A stretch of 64,000 bases of DNA from an uncultured Oscillospiraceae bacterium. GTDB taxonomy: Bacteria > Bacillota > Clostridia > Oscillospirales > Ruminococcaceae. The stretch is from the NCBI GenBank assembly GCA_910584715.1, contig CAJUAN010000002.1:128504-192503 (forward strand), read 5' to 3'. The notes beneath the pieces are model-generated. The model was not told the DNA's origin and searched no databases. It saw only the letters and a list, made by a program, of their open reading frames with translations. The position numbers and the translations under genes were made by a program. Shown piece by piece: positions 17,825-27,013 of the stretch (its first letter is position 1; the number at the start of each line of letters is the position of its first letter).

Positions 17825-18535
17825 TCAGCGGTTATAGCCGCACAGGTCCTTGATAACCTCTCCCGCAATGATCAGTCCCGCCACGGACGGCACAAAGGCT
17901 GTGCTGCCCGGGACTGTTCTTTTTCCGCACTCCTCGTCGGAGGGCAGCGGAGTTATGGGCGGCTCCTTTGAGTACACGACTTTCAGCTTTTTCACGCCTC
18001 TTTTCCGCAGCTCGGTACGCATTACCCGCGCAAGGGGACACACCGAGGTCTCGTAAATGTCCGCAACCTCAAAGGCGGTAGAGTCAAGCTTGTTTCCAGC
18101 GCCCATGGAGCATATTATCGGCACGTCTGCCGCCTGCGCTTTTATCACCAGTTCAATTTTTGCGGAAACCGTATCCACCGCGTCCACTATATAGTCGTAC
18201 CGTGAAAAATCAAACTCGTCCGAATTTTCTGGAAGAAAAAATTTTCTGTACGCAGTCACCTGCGCTTCGGGGTTTATCAGCGCGATACGCTCTTTCATAA
18301 CATCTGTTTTGTACTGCCCAACCTTATCAAGAGTAGCTATTATCTGGCGGTTTATGTTAGTCTCGCTTATGGTATCGCTGTCAACAAGATCGAGAGCGCC
18401 CACACCGGAGCGCGCAAGAGCCTCCGCCGCATGACCTCCCACGCCGCCTATGCCGAACACTGCCACGCGGGAATTTTTTAGCTTTTCCATGCCCTCCTTT
18501 CCAAGAAGAAGCTCGGTGCGTGAAAATTGATCCAT
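17825..18535 (-). CDS. tcdA: tRNA threonylcarbamoyladenosine dehydratase (TcdA/CsdL)
   Basis: A 236-residue E1/ThiF-like enzyme with the Rossmann motif VFGIGGVGGHAAEALARSGVG (about residues 25-45), the ATP-binding INRQI, the catalytic region DAVDTVSAKIELV and the TcdA-specific CSMGAGNKLD. It cyclises t6A37 to ct6A in tRNAs that read ANN codons. The two CxxC zinc motifs of ThiF/MoeB are absent, as expected for TcdA. GGGAGG precedes the ATG. It ends in a shared terminator with the vWA gene. Confidence 0.93.
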   Translation of the reverse strand: MDQFSRTELLLGKEGMEKLKNSRVAVFGIGGVGGHAAEALARSGVGALDLVDSDTISETNINRQIIATLDKVGQYKTDVMKERIALINPEAQVTAYRKFFLPENSDEFDFSRYDYIVDAVDTVSAKIELVIKAQAADVPIICSMGAGNKLDSTAFEVADIYETSVCPLARVMRTELRKRGVKKLKVVYSKEPPITPLPSDEECGKRTVPGSTAFVPSVAGLIIAGEVIKDLCGYNR

Positions 18536-18623
18536 AATAATGCCTCCCGGTAAAACTGTACTTTATAAATATTATACAACATTTTTGTCAGTTTGTATAT
18601 AAGAACGCAGAAAACAGTCAACA

Positions 18624-18652
18624 TTGACATCAAATTAATTATGCGGTATAAT
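18624..18652 (+). promoter_or_regulatory. Consensus sigma-A promoter for the DUF815 ATPase
   Basis: Perfect TTGACA, 17-base spacer, perfect TATAAT. The predicted transcription start is about 18659, only ten bases before the first ATG. Confidence 0.85.
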
Positions 18653-18668
18653 TGATTTGATATTTTAA

Positions 18669-19853
18669 ATGAAAGAAATGATTCCAATGCTTAAAGAATA
18701 CGCTGAAAAATTACAGTCACTTGCGGTTTTCAGGGGGATACTCAAGGAGAAAACGACCGCGAAGCTGCTGAAATTCCTCATCTCTCCCACACCCGAAAGC
18801 TACGGAGACTTTGTATCGGGGCTTTACGAACACGGTGATTCCCTTACGGATTTTCTCACAGAGATCGTCACGGAGGACGAAAATCCATACATCAAAAGGA
18901 TATCCGAGCGCAGGGAAGTCCCTCCCGAAATAGACGCGGCTGCACGCAGGGAGCTTGCTTTTTTGCAGGAGCTTTCGCAACTTACCTCCGAGGAGGCATG
19001 GAACGCGGCGGGAGAAGGAGCACCCTTTGCCCGCTGGAGCGTCCACGAAACGGATTTTCTTGAAACGTACCGCGAAAGAGTTTCCGCGCTGCATACGCGG
19101 GGCTTCGGCATATTCGCTAAATATCACGCCTTTTCCTTTAAGGACGGCTGTGTCGTCCCCATAAAAAATCCCGACGGTCAGAAGCTTTCTCAGCTTACCG
19201 GATACGGGCTTGAACGTGAAAAGGTTATTGCAAACACAATGGCTCTGCTAAGGGACAAACCCGCCCAGAACGTGCTTCTGTACGGCGACGCGGGTACCGG
19301 AAAGTCCTCCACGGTAAAAGCGATAGTGAACGAGTACAGGGACGCGGGTCTGCGGCTCATAGAGCTTACAAAAGCCCATCTTGGGGAGCTTCCCGCAGTG
19401 ACTGAGAAGATAGCCGCAAATCCCCTTAAATTCATTATTTTCATAGACGATATATCATTTTCCGCTGACGACGACAATTTCAGCGCGCTGAAAGCCGTTT
19501 TGGAGGGCGGCGCGGCGGCTAAGACTTCAAACACGGTCATCTACTGCACCAGCAACCGCCGCCACCTTGTCAGGGAAACCTTTTCAAGCCGTCAGGGGGA
19601 CGAGGTTCACGCCTCCGACACCCGCGAGGAGCAGATTTCCCTTTCGGAACGCTTCGGATTAAAGGTTGCATTTCTTAAACCGAATAAGGATACCTATTTG
19701 CAGATAGTGGAAAAGCTTGCTCTGGAGTACGGCGTGGAGGTCACACCCGACCTTTTAACCCGCGCGGAGGCTTACGCCCTGCGCCGAAGCGGGCGTTCCG
19801 GCAGAGCGGCACGGCACTTCATAGAGCTTGAAGCGGGAAAAACAAGCGACTGA
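18669..19853 (+). CDS. DUF815 family AAA+ ATPase
   Basis: 394 residues from the first ATG. Because transcription should begin near 18659, the ATG at 18687 (with GAAAG about 9 bases upstream) may be the true start, shortening the protein by six residues. Walker A is GDAGTGKSS at about 206-214, Walker B is FIIFIDDISF, and the sensor region CTSNRRHLVRETFSSRQGDEVH is the DUF815 hallmark, with LSERFGLKVAF following. These ATPases occur singly in many anaerobes; the role is unknown. It is a stand-alone unit before recA. Confidence 0.9.
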   Translation: MKEMIPMLKEYAEKLQSLAVFRGILKEKTTAKLLKFLISPTPESYGDFVSGLYEHGDSLTDFLTEIVTEDENPYIKRISERREVPPEIDAAARRELAFLQELSQLTSEEAWNAAGEGAPFARWSVHETDFLETYRERVSALHTRGFGIFAKYHAFSFKDGCVVPIKNPDGQKLSQLTGYGLEREKVIANTMALLRDKPAQNVLLYGDAGTGKSSTVKAIVNEYRDAGLRLIELTKAHLGELPAVTEKIAANPLKFIIFIDDISFSADDDNFSALKAVLEGGAAAKTSNTVIYCTSNRRHLVRETFSSRQGDEVHASDTREEQISLSERFGLKVAFLKPNKDTYLQIVEKLALEYGVEVTPDLLTRAEAYALRRSGRSGRAARHFIELEAGKTSD

Positions 19854-19911
19854 GATAATTCACAGATAAAATAAAACAGTAAAAATATTTGTGAAAATTT
19901 CTCACGAACTA

Positions 19912-19940
19912 TTGACGTTTTCGGGTAAAAATGTTAAAAT
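19912..19940 (+). promoter_or_regulatory. recA promoter
   Basis: TTGACG, 17-base spacer, TAAAAT, about 35 bases before the recA ATG. No clear LexA/DinR operator (CGAAC-N4-GTTCG) was found around it. Confidence 0.7.
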
Positions 19941-19975
19941 AAGAAAAAATGTTCGATTTTTAACGGAGGTACAGT

Positions 19976-21211
19976 ATGGCAGAGAAGAAAAAGGCTGAGA
20001 AAAAAGAAGCGGTGGTCAAGCTGACAAGCGCGGACGAAAAGAAAAAGGCTCTCGAAGCGGCGATAGCGCATATTGAAAAGCAATACGGCAAGGGTGCGGT
20101 AATGAAGCTGGGTCAGGCAGCCGATTTTAACGTTGACTCGATACCCACAGGCTCCATGACTCTGGATATGGCTCTGGGAATAGGCGGCGTACCCCGCGGA
20201 AGAATTGTGGAAGTGTACGGCCCCGAAAGCTCCGGTAAAACAACGGTGGCTTTGCAGATAGTTGCCGAAGCTCAGAAGATCGGCGGCGAGGTAGCCTTTA
20301 TCGACGTGGAGCACGCTCTCGACCCCGTGTACGCCAAGGCATTGGGCGTTGACATCGACAATATGCTTGTTTCCCAGCCGGACAGCGGCGAGCAGGCGCT
20401 TGAAATAGCAGAGGCTCTGGTGCGTTCCGGCGCGCTGGACGTTATAGTTCTGGACTCGGTAGCCGCCATGGTAACAAAAGCCGAGATAGACGGCGAAATG
20501 GGCGATACCCATGTGGGACAGCTTGCGAGGCTTATGTCCCAGGCGATGAGAAAGCTCACGTCGGTAATTTCCAAATCAAACTGCGTGGCTATCTTCATCA
20601 ATCAGGTACGCGAAAAAATAGGCGTTGTGTATGGCAATCCCGAAACTACTCCCGGCGGAAGAGCGCTGAAATTCTACAGCTCGGTACGTATCGAGGTACG
20701 CAAGGGCGAGGCTATCAAGAACGGTTCCGACGTTATAGGCAGCCGAACCAAGTGCAAGGTGGTAAAAAACAAGGTCTCTCCGCCGTTTAAGGAGTGCGAG
20801 TTTGACCTTTACTTCGGCAAGGGAATTTCCCGTGAGGGCGAGGTGGTCGACCTTGCGGTGGATCTGGGCATCATCAAAAAGAGCGGCGCATGGTTCTCCT
20901 ATGAGGACGGCAAGATAGGTCAGGGGCGCGAAAATACCAAGGAATGGCTGAAAAACAATCCCGATAAGATGAAAGAGATCGAGGAAAAGATAAAGGAAAA
21001 AGCAAGCGAAGTGGTGCTGGTATCCAAAAAGAGCAAGAAAGCCGCCGCTCTTGAGGAAGCCGCAGCGGAAGCTGCAACGGAGGCTGCGGGAGAAGCTGTT
21101 TCGGCAGAGGATACGGACGTTCCAGAAACTGCGGACATACCCGAAAAGCCCCCAGTTAACGTTATTATCGACGCTGACGACGATTTTGAAGAATTTACGC
21201 CGGTCAAATAA
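19976..21211 (+). CDS. recA: Recombinase RecA
   Basis: 411 residues. Walker A GPESSGKT is at 82-89, and EVAFIDVEHALDPVYAK, VIVLDSVAAMVTKAEIDGEMGD and the loop L2 region INQVREKIGVVYGNPETTPGGRALKF are all intact. ACGGAGGT lies upstream. The core of about 345 residues is standard. The C-terminus carries about 60 extra residues that are Ala/Glu-rich, ending in DADDDFEEF; acidic tails of RecA modulate DNA access, but this one is longer than usual. It lies 2 bases before recX, so the two are coupled. RecA binds ssDNA, drives strand exchange and triggers LexA cleavage. Confidence 0.98.
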   Translation: MAEKKKAEKKEAVVKLTSADEKKKALEAAIAHIEKQYGKGAVMKLGQAADFNVDSIPTGSMTLDMALGIGGVPRGRIVEVYGPESSGKTTVALQIVAEAQKIGGEVAFIDVEHALDPVYAKALGVDIDNMLVSQPDSGEQALEIAEALVRSGALDVIVLDSVAAMVTKAEIDGEMGDTHVGQLARLMSQAMRKLTSVISKSNCVAIFINQVREKIGVVYGNPETTPGGRALKFYSSVRIEVRKGEAIKNGSDVIGSRTKCKVVKNKVSPPFKECEFDLYFGKGISREGEVVDLAVDLGIIKKSGAWFSYEDGKIGQGRENTKEWLKNNPDKMKEIEEKIKEKASEVVLVSKKSKKAAALEEAAAEAATEAAGEAVSAEDTDVPETADIPEKPPVNVIIDADDDFEEFTPVK

Positions 21212-21213
21212 TT

Positions 21214-21837
21214 ATGAGGATAACTGAAATTTCCGCCTATAAGGGCAGCACAATGTGCGTGATATTTGACACGGACGAGCGTATCTACATACACGAAAAA
21301 ATACTTGCGGAATATCACCTAAAAGAGGGAATGAACGTCCCCGCCGAGGCTGTTGAGGAAATAGTCTCGGCAAACGGTTACCGCAGGGCGCGGGAGCGGG
21401 CTTTATATCTTTTGGACGTCAGGGACTACGGCTTTGTGGAGATGTACCAAAAGCTGGAAAGGAACTACTCCGAGGACGTTTGTTTAAAGGTATGCAAGGA
21501 GCTTGCGGGACTGCGGCTGATAGACGACAGGCGGTACGCGGAATCGTTGGCGCGGCAGCTTTTCGAGGTGAAGCGGGTTGGTATGTTCAAAGCGAAGCAG
21601 GAGCTAAAGCAGAGAGGGCTGTCCGACAGCATTATCGAGGAGGCGGTGGAGCCTTACGCCGACGAGGAGGACTCCCTTGCCCGTTTGGAGGAACTTGTGG
21701 AGCGGAAGTACGAGCGTTATCTCACCGACGAAAAGGGCGTGAAAAAGGTGAAAAACGCGCTTTTGCGTCAGGGGTACCGTTATTCCGAGATAAATGCGGT
21801 GCTTGATCTGTACGATCTGGATTTTGAGGAGGAGTAA
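21214..21837 (+). CDS. recX: Regulatory protein RecX
   Basis: A 207-residue all-alpha protein with repeated three-helix units typical of RecX: ALYLLDVRDYGFVEMYQKLERN, CKELAGLRLIDDRRYAESLARQLF, GMFKAKQELKQRGLSDSIIEEAV and KNALLRQGYRYSEINAVLD. RecX caps RecA filaments and inhibits ATPase and strand exchange. Its ATG is two bases after the recA stop with no separate ribosome site, so it is probably translated by coupling. Confidence 0.93.
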   Translation: MRITEISAYKGSTMCVIFDTDERIYIHEKILAEYHLKEGMNVPAEAVEEIVSANGYRRARERALYLLDVRDYGFVEMYQKLERNYSEDVCLKVCKELAGLRLIDDRRYAESLARQLFEVKRVGMFKAKQELKQRGLSDSIIEEAVEPYADEEDSLARLEELVERKYERYLTDEKGVKKVKNALLRQGYRYSEINAVLDLYDLDFEEE

Positions 21838-21844
21838 GCGTTCG

Positions 21845-22624
21845 GTGGAATATTATGTTATTGACGCTTTTGCGGAAGGTATTTTTAGAGGGAATCCGGC
21901 GGGAGTGTGCGTTTCCAAAAAGGAGCTTCCGACCGAATTAATGCAAAAGATTGCTTTTGAAAACAATCTTTCCGAGACAGCTTTTCTCGTCAAATGCGGG
22001 GAAAAATACTGTCTAAGGTGGTTCACGCCGCTGTTTGAGATAGACCTTTGCGGTCATGCAACTCTCGCGGCGGCGTTTGCTGTGATGAATTTTACTGAGC
22101 CGTCCGCGAACGAGGTTTGTTTCGGAACGGCAGGCGGAGAGCTTTCCGTCAGGCGGGATGGCAATATGTACGAAATGCGTTTTCCCGAAAGAGTTCCCGA
22201 AAAAATTGAAGTAACTGCTGAAATTACCGAGGCGTTGGGAATTATCCCCGGCGAGATATATTCCGGACGTGATTTGGTTGCTGTTCTGGAAAGCGAAGAA
22301 GCGGTGCGGGGGTTTGCCCCAAATTATGAAAAGCTTGGAAAGCTTGACAAATGGCTGGGTATATGCGTCACCGCAAGGGGTAAAAACGCAGATTTTGTAT
22401 CAAGATTTTTCTGTCCCGAATTAAAAGCTGAGGACCCGGTAACAGGTTCGGCGCATTGCAGCCTTGTACCCGTTTGGAAAGAAAAGCTGGGAAAAACTGT
22501 TTTTGAAGCCGAACAGCTTTCCGAACGGGGCGGCAGGCTTTACTGCCGTCATGAGGACAATTTTGTAATAATCGGCGGTAAAGCGATTCTGTACCTGAAG
22601 GGGGAAATTTTTTTACAGGAATAA
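21845..22624 (+). CDS. PhzF family isomerase/epimerase
   Basis: 259 residues from GTG 21845, which has GAGGAGGAG ten bases upstream inside the recX end; an ATG at 21794 would overlap recX by 44 bases. The protein starts EYYVIDAFAEGIFRGNPAGVC (PhzF N-terminal hallmark), with NNLSETAFL carrying the catalytic Glu, LRWFTPLFEIDLCGHATLAAA, and the second-half DPVTGSAHCSLVPVW. These enzymes isomerise small metabolites (DHHA in phenazine synthesis); no phenazine genes are near, so the substrate is unknown. Confidence 0.9.
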   Translation: MEYYVIDAFAEGIFRGNPAGVCVSKKELPTELMQKIAFENNLSETAFLVKCGEKYCLRWFTPLFEIDLCGHATLAAAFAVMNFTEPSANEVCFGTAGGELSVRRDGNMYEMRFPERVPEKIEVTAEITEALGIIPGEIYSGRDLVAVLESEEAVRGFAPNYEKLGKLDKWLGICVTARGKNADFVSRFFCPELKAEDPVTGSAHCSLVPVWKEKLGKTVFEAEQLSERGGRLYCRHEDNFVIIGGKAILYLKGEIFLQE

Positions 22625-22641
22625 GCAAAAGGAGTCTTATT

Positions 22642-23219
22642 ATGAATAAAAAAAACACCGCAGCTTTGCTTGTTCCGTTTTTAGCTGCGGTATTGATATT
22701 TACGGGAACAATGTTTTTTTCGGGTTGTTCGGACAGCGCAAACACAGGATCGGAAACAGTTTCCGAATCATTTTCCGTTACCGAGACCGAAACCGCGAGC
22801 CCCTATCTTTTAGTGCGCGGCTGGGAGGGACATGAGCTTCTTGACAGCCTTTTTTTATGCGGAAAAAACCGTCCGCTGCCGTTCGCCCTTGAGGACGAGC
22901 CCGATTTAATTTTTTCCGACGGTATGCTGATATTTCCCGACGGCTCTTACGCCGAAGCGGCTGTACGCGTTGACAATTCCGATAACTCCGAAACCAAACG
23001 GACAATAATTACCGCCCTGAGGTTCAGGCGTGAAAGCGCTCCTGCGGATTTTTCGCTTTACGGAGTTGATTTCCGTTCGGCGCCAAACGATATACCGGAC
23101 ATTATCGGCATCGCCAACAGCGTTTACGGAGACGAAGAAACTACTCTTACCCACAGCTTTTTCGAGGGCGGCATAACCGAACTGACTTTTATATTTAAAG
23201 AAAAGACGCTGTCTGAAAT

Positions 23220-23235
<16 letters not shown>
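22642..23235 (+). CDS. Uncharacterised lipoprotein
   Basis: A 197-residue protein with a type II signal peptide: MNKKN, hydrophobic core, and lipobox FSGC with lipidated C29. A Ser/Thr/Glu-rich linker is followed by a compact domain of about 150 residues. No known family is recognised. AGGAG precedes the ATG. Its 3' end overlaps the convergent htrA gene by 16 bases. It follows the PhzF gene by 17 bases and may be cotranscribed with it. Confidence 0.75.
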
Positions 23236-24341
<1,106 letters not shown>

Positions 24342-24580
24342 AACATATTCTCCCGAACAATTTTTATACGGAGGTATTTTACCCGAAAAAATTTTGTTTA
24401 TTATTTTTGTTTTAAAATTTTGTGACAGCACAGGCATCTATGCCGGCAAACTTATTGCCGCAAAATTTTAGAAGTACGGTTTATTCTGTAATGACTCTGC
24501 TGATTTTAGACATTTTAACATATTTATAACCTGAAATATCTTCTTATTAAAACATTTACCTATAAATGTAAAAAATATTT

Positions 24581-24606
24581 TTGCCAAGAAGCGCGCTTCC
24601 TGGCAA
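24581..24606. terminator. GC-rich palindromic hairpin upstream of the pseudogene
   Basis: TTGCCA and TGGCAA enclose GAAGC GCGC TTC palindrome; T-rich sequence flanks both sides, so it could end transcription either way. No intact gene points into it. Confidence 0.5.
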
Positions 24607-24648
24607 TTTTTGGTTTTGAGGTTTAAAATAATATTACGAGGTAAATTT

Positions 24649-24898
24649 ATGTATTATTGTGTAGAATTCGGTTTGTTGCCTTCAAGCACAAAGAAAAAAA
24701 TATACATATTAAATGCTTGAGGAACTTTGTGATATCAGCAGCAGATGTATTAGCTATACCGAACAATAGGTATCCAAGCTTAAGTCGGATGCACTTGTCA
24801 AATTATACACCCCGCGCTATATCAACAGGAAAGCACTTGCCGAGCTAAATATTGATGAGGAGGTACATACAGATGATTTACAGCTACAACTGCGTTAA
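24649..24898 (+). pseudogene. Decayed ORF with one frameshift and one in-frame stop
   Basis: GAGG precedes ATG 24649, which opens a 23-codon reading MYYCVEFGLLPSSTKKKI.. that stops at 24718. A shift of one base at 24716 opens a second frame that runs to TAA 24896-24898 with one TAG at 24767, reading LEELCDISSRCISYTEQ, stop, then VSKLKSDALVKLYTPRYINR and KALAELNIDEEV. The pieces look protein-like in composition. The tail overlaps the start of the next small gene in a different frame. The family is not recognised; the alternative is chance coding. Confidence 0.4.
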
Positions 24899-25094
24899 GC
24901 AGAAAAAACTCGGTGAAAACTCAGAAGAATATTATGCTTACGGCATATCGCTCGGAGAAGACATTCTTGTCGGCGACGTAACATGTGACGAGTCATTCGC
25001 CAAAGAAATAGCTGAAAAGCTTAACGCCTTTCAAGCTTCTCCTGTACATATTTTCGAAATCATCGAAAATATGATCATTCAAAAGTATTCTTAA
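24873..25094 (+). CDS. Small conserved protein, DUF6514-like
   Basis: About 73 residues from ATG 24873, which has GAGGAGG 9 bases upstream; an earlier ATG at 24852 lies before the ribosome site. The pattern YYAYGISLGEDILVGDVTCDESFAKEIAEKLNAFQASPVHIFEIIENMI resembles the small clostridial DUF6514 family (two strands, then helices ending HxxxxxExx). The function is unknown. It is followed by a strong hairpin at 25139. The overlap with the pseudogene tail suggests they once formed one operon. Confidence 0.6.
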   Translation: MIYSYNCVKQKKLGENSEEYYAYGISLGEDILVGDVTCDESFAKEIAEKLNAFQASPVHIFEIIENMIIQKYS

Positions 25095-25138
25095 TATATC
25101 CATGATCAAAAATTATATTTGATGTTATTTCCCCTGCT

Positions 25139-25194
25139 AAAATCATTTCAGCGGATTCTTATCGTATATTGATAATATCCGCTGAAATGATTTT
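25139..25194 (+). terminator. Long-stem hairpin after the DUF6514-like gene
   Basis: AAAATCATTTCAGCGGA (25139-25155) pairs perfectly with TCCGCTGAAATGATTTT (25178-25194), with inner TTATC..GATAA pairing. TTTTAT follows. Confidence 0.75.
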
Positions 25195-25234
25195 ATGTTA
25201 TGCTATTGTCAAGCATATCTCATACGCTTATTTT

Positions 25235-25287
25235 AATACAAAAGCCCTGCTTCCTTTATTTGCGTTTGGAAACGGGACTTTTGTATT
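25235..25287. repeat. Inverted repeat AATACAAAAG..CTTTTGTATT
   Basis: The arms AATACAAAAG.CCC and GGGACTTTTGTATT pair with one bulge; inner GCTTCC..GGAAAC extends it. Possibly a second terminator or a small mobile palindrome. Confidence 0.5.
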
Positions 25288-25550
25288 TTGCTTTTCACGT
25301 TTTGTATCTATATATCCTGGTACTTAGACTTTTTTGATCCTATGCAGTTGTTTTTAAAAATACTTTTAAAAAGTTATTGGTCGCTATTCCCATAAAGGTT
25401 TAGTATTGGACTGCGCCGCCGTCTATTGTACGGCGGCAAATCTTTGAGTCAAAATAATACAGGTATCTTCGTTTATGCCATAAAGCCGCAGCGCTTTTCA
25501 AAAATGAGCAGCAGTTTTGATATAGGAACAGCACAAAAAAGTATATTCTA

Positions 25551-25607
25551 ATAATAAAAAACACCGCAACACTCTGACCTTTGAAGGACATGATAAAGTT
25601 ACGGTGT
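25551..25607 (-). terminator. Intrinsic terminator of the DUF1292 gene
   Basis: On the minus strand ACACCGTAAC and GTTGCGGTGT pair (one mismatch), followed by TTTTTTATTAT, 40 bases after the stop. Confidence 0.85.
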
Positions 25608-25649
25608 ATTGTATTTCACTTCTGAGCGGCATATCTGCGGGATCAGCGA

Positions 25650-25955
25650 TCAGCCGTCGTATATCTCGTTGAGCCTTTCAAGGAACATATTTCCAATCTT
25701 TTCGTATTCCTCGTCGTTGTCAATAGACACAAGAGTCTCGTCGTCGTTTTCGTCGTATTCGGATTTGAGGACAACCAGCTCGGTATCCGCCTCGATCTCC
25801 TTTGTGGGGTCGTCATAGTATGGAACAAGGGCGTAGTAACGCTCTCCATCAACTTCCATAGTGTCCAGCATTTCAAACTGCTGCTCAACGCCGTCCTCGT
25901 CCACAAGAGTATAAAGGTCGGCAGCCATGCTCATATCGTCAAAATTATCAGCCAT
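25650..25955 (-). CDS. DUF1292 family protein
   Basis: A 101-residue very acidic protein. The DUF1292 core is YTLVDEDGVEQQFEMLDTMEVDGERYYALVPY followed by ELVVLKSEY and ETLVSIDNDEEYEKIGNMFLERL. The fold is a small beta sheet; the role is unknown, though the genes often neighbour ruvX (yqgF) and DUF965. Here ruvX is 8 kb away. AAGGAGG precedes the ATG. It has its own promoter at 26041-26069, divergent from the large RNA. Confidence 0.93.
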   Translation of the reverse strand: MADNFDDMSMAADLYTLVDEDGVEQQFEMLDTMEVDGERYYALVPYYDDPTKEIEADTELVVLKSEYDENDDETLVSIDNDEEYEKIGNMFLERLNEIYDG

Positions 25956-26040
25956 TGTGAAACCTCCTTAAAAAGCGGTAATGTCATTTCGGTCAATTTG
26001 TACGGATATCAGCCTTGGCGGCAAAATACCCAACTATTTA

Positions 26041-26069
26041 ATTTTACAACTTTTGCATATAAATGTCAA
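26041..26069 (-). promoter_or_regulatory. Promoter of the DUF1292 gene
   Basis: Minus strand TTGACA, 17-base spacer, TAAAAT. It lies back-to-back with the large-RNA promoter, 60 bases apart. Confidence 0.8.
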
Positions 26070-26128
26070 GATGTAAACTGCACAAAAATATTGCACAAAA
26101 AATGTTGAGTATTTTGTGTGGAAACCTA

Positions 26129-26157
26129 TTGACATTGCACAAAAGGTGTGATATACT
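26129..26157 (+). promoter_or_regulatory. Strong promoter of the large non-coding RNA
   Basis: Perfect TTGACA (26129-26134), 17 bases, TATACT (26152-26157). The predicted start is about 26164. Confidence 0.85.
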
Positions 26158-26291
26158 GTAATCAATGAAAGAGAAGTACCGATAAAGCGGCGGGGCGATG
26201 ACCCGTGATTAACGGCAGACCCCGATAAGTTCCGCGTAACGGACGGTCTTTCATAGGGCTTGAACCCGATAAAACCTGCTGGTTTTACACT

Positions 26292-26432
26292 GTGAAATAC
26301 GATAAAGCTCAAGGCGCGGCAAGGTCGGGAATTCAAAATATTCACTCGGAAAGGATGGCGAGTCCAATGGAAATAGCAGATAATCAGTTTTCTCAGGCAG
26401 TCCGCAGCGACTCGTTTGCAGCAATGCTTTAA
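26292..26432 (+). CDS. Possible 46-codon ORF in the large RNA
   Basis: GTG 26292 opens 46 codons, VKYDKAQGAARSGIQNIHS.., ending TAA 26430-26432. An internal ATG at 26355 follows GGAAAGG directly, and another at 26367 lies 11 bases from AGGA. The segment AGTCCAATGG here matches the repeated GAGTCCAATGG motif downstream, and the codons read S-P-M in the same frame. No ribosome site supports the GTG. Whether any part is translated is unknown. Confidence 0.3.
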   Translation: MKYDKAQGAARSGIQNIHSERMASPMEIADNQFSQAVRSDSFAAML

Positions 26433-26454
26433 AGTGAATTATACGGGAGTCTAA

Positions 26455-26523
26455 ATGCAAAGCCTCAGAGCTTCACTCCGAATCACGGCAATTAGCCGAC
26501 AGTCCGCTTATAAAGTATCATAA
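26455..26523 (+). CDS. Mini-ORF of 22 codons in the large RNA
   Basis: GGGAG lies five bases before ATG 26455, the best ribosome site in the region. The product begins MQSLRASLRITAISR and is strongly basic with no acidic residues. It ends at TAA 26521. Confidence 0.35.
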   Translation: MQSLRASLRITAISRQSAYKVS

Positions 26524-26576
26524 CGAGCCGCATATCTCAGAAAATTTCGGAACACTATACCCGATCAAACTGAGCA

Positions 26577-26684
26577 GTGCGGTATTTTTATACCCCAAAC
26601 CAAATTCCGATAGTCTCTAAACAATGCGGAACTGTCTTTATGCAAACGCCCTATGAAAGGGATTTACATAAAAGGCTGCGATAA
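26577..26684 (+). CDS. Possible 35-codon ORF in the large RNA
   Basis: GTG 26577 opens VRYFYTPNQIPIVSKQCG.. in frame with ATG 26640 (MQTPYERDLHKRLR). The ribosome site is weak for both. It ends TAA 26682, 15 bases before the first GTGAGACC motif. Confidence 0.25.
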   Translation: MRYFYTPNQIPIVSKQCGTVFMQTPYERDLHKRLR

Positions 26685-26756
26685 AATCTGATATAAAAGG
26701 TGAGACCAATGTACCGATAAGACTTTAACCTAATCTTGTGAAAGAAGTGATGTCTT

Positions 26757-26798
26757 ATGAGGATCATTCTGAAAGGTAAAAAGAATCTGCTCATTTAA
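26757..26798 (+). CDS. Mini-ORF 1 of the array
   Basis: ATG after GAAAGAAGTG; product MRIILKGKKNLLI. The flanking ATAAGAC (26717-26723) can pair with GTCTTAT (26752-26758), covering the start codon. Confidence 0.35.
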   Translation: MRIILKGKKNLLI

Positions 26799-26867
26799 CA
26801 CGGAGGGAGTGAGACCGCCTAAGCAGTTACTGTAACTTCGGAATAAAACTGTAAAGAAGGGATGCAT

Positions 26868-26909
26868 ATGAAATTCTTTAAGTATGCGTATCACGATCTG
26901 AATCTTTAA
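26868..26909 (+). CDS. Mini-ORF 2 of the array
   Basis: ATG seven bases after AAGAAGGG; product MKFFKYAYHDLNL. GATGCATA near the start can pair with TATGCGTATC inside the ORF. Confidence 0.35.
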   Translation: MKFFKYAYHDLNL

Positions 26910-27013
26910 GAAATAAACGTAAGGGAGTGAGTCCGACAGGACAGTTGTAACGGTTAAGACCGATTTCCGAAAAAATAACGGACAGTATGTCCGAAAGAAA
27001 CCGAGTGGTTATT

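Larger units (their letters stand above)
25095..25649. other. Non-coding stretch with several hairpins
   Basis: About 550 bases without a credible gene. It has the 17-bp stem at 25139-25194, a second at 25235-25287 (AATACAAAAG..CTTTTGTATT), a GCCGCCGT..ACGGCGGC stem at about 25416-25438, and the terminator of the DUF1292 gene at 25551-25607. A minus-strand reading of 63 codons at 25400-25591 has no ribosome site. Confidence 0.6.

Noticed and set aside
19861..19975. LexA/DinR operator at recA
   Set aside because: CGAAC and GTTCG elements are present (about 19904 and 19951) but not with the required four-base spacing; only the promoter is supported.
24649..24898. Programmed +1 frameshift as in prfB
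   Set aside because: There is no slippery CTT codon or internal ribosome-like site at the shift, and a second in-frame stop (TAG 24767) remains.
26034..26345. A 103-codon minus-strand frame at the large-RNA promoter
   Set aside because: It covers both divergent promoters and the folded 5' domain, and has no ribosome site.
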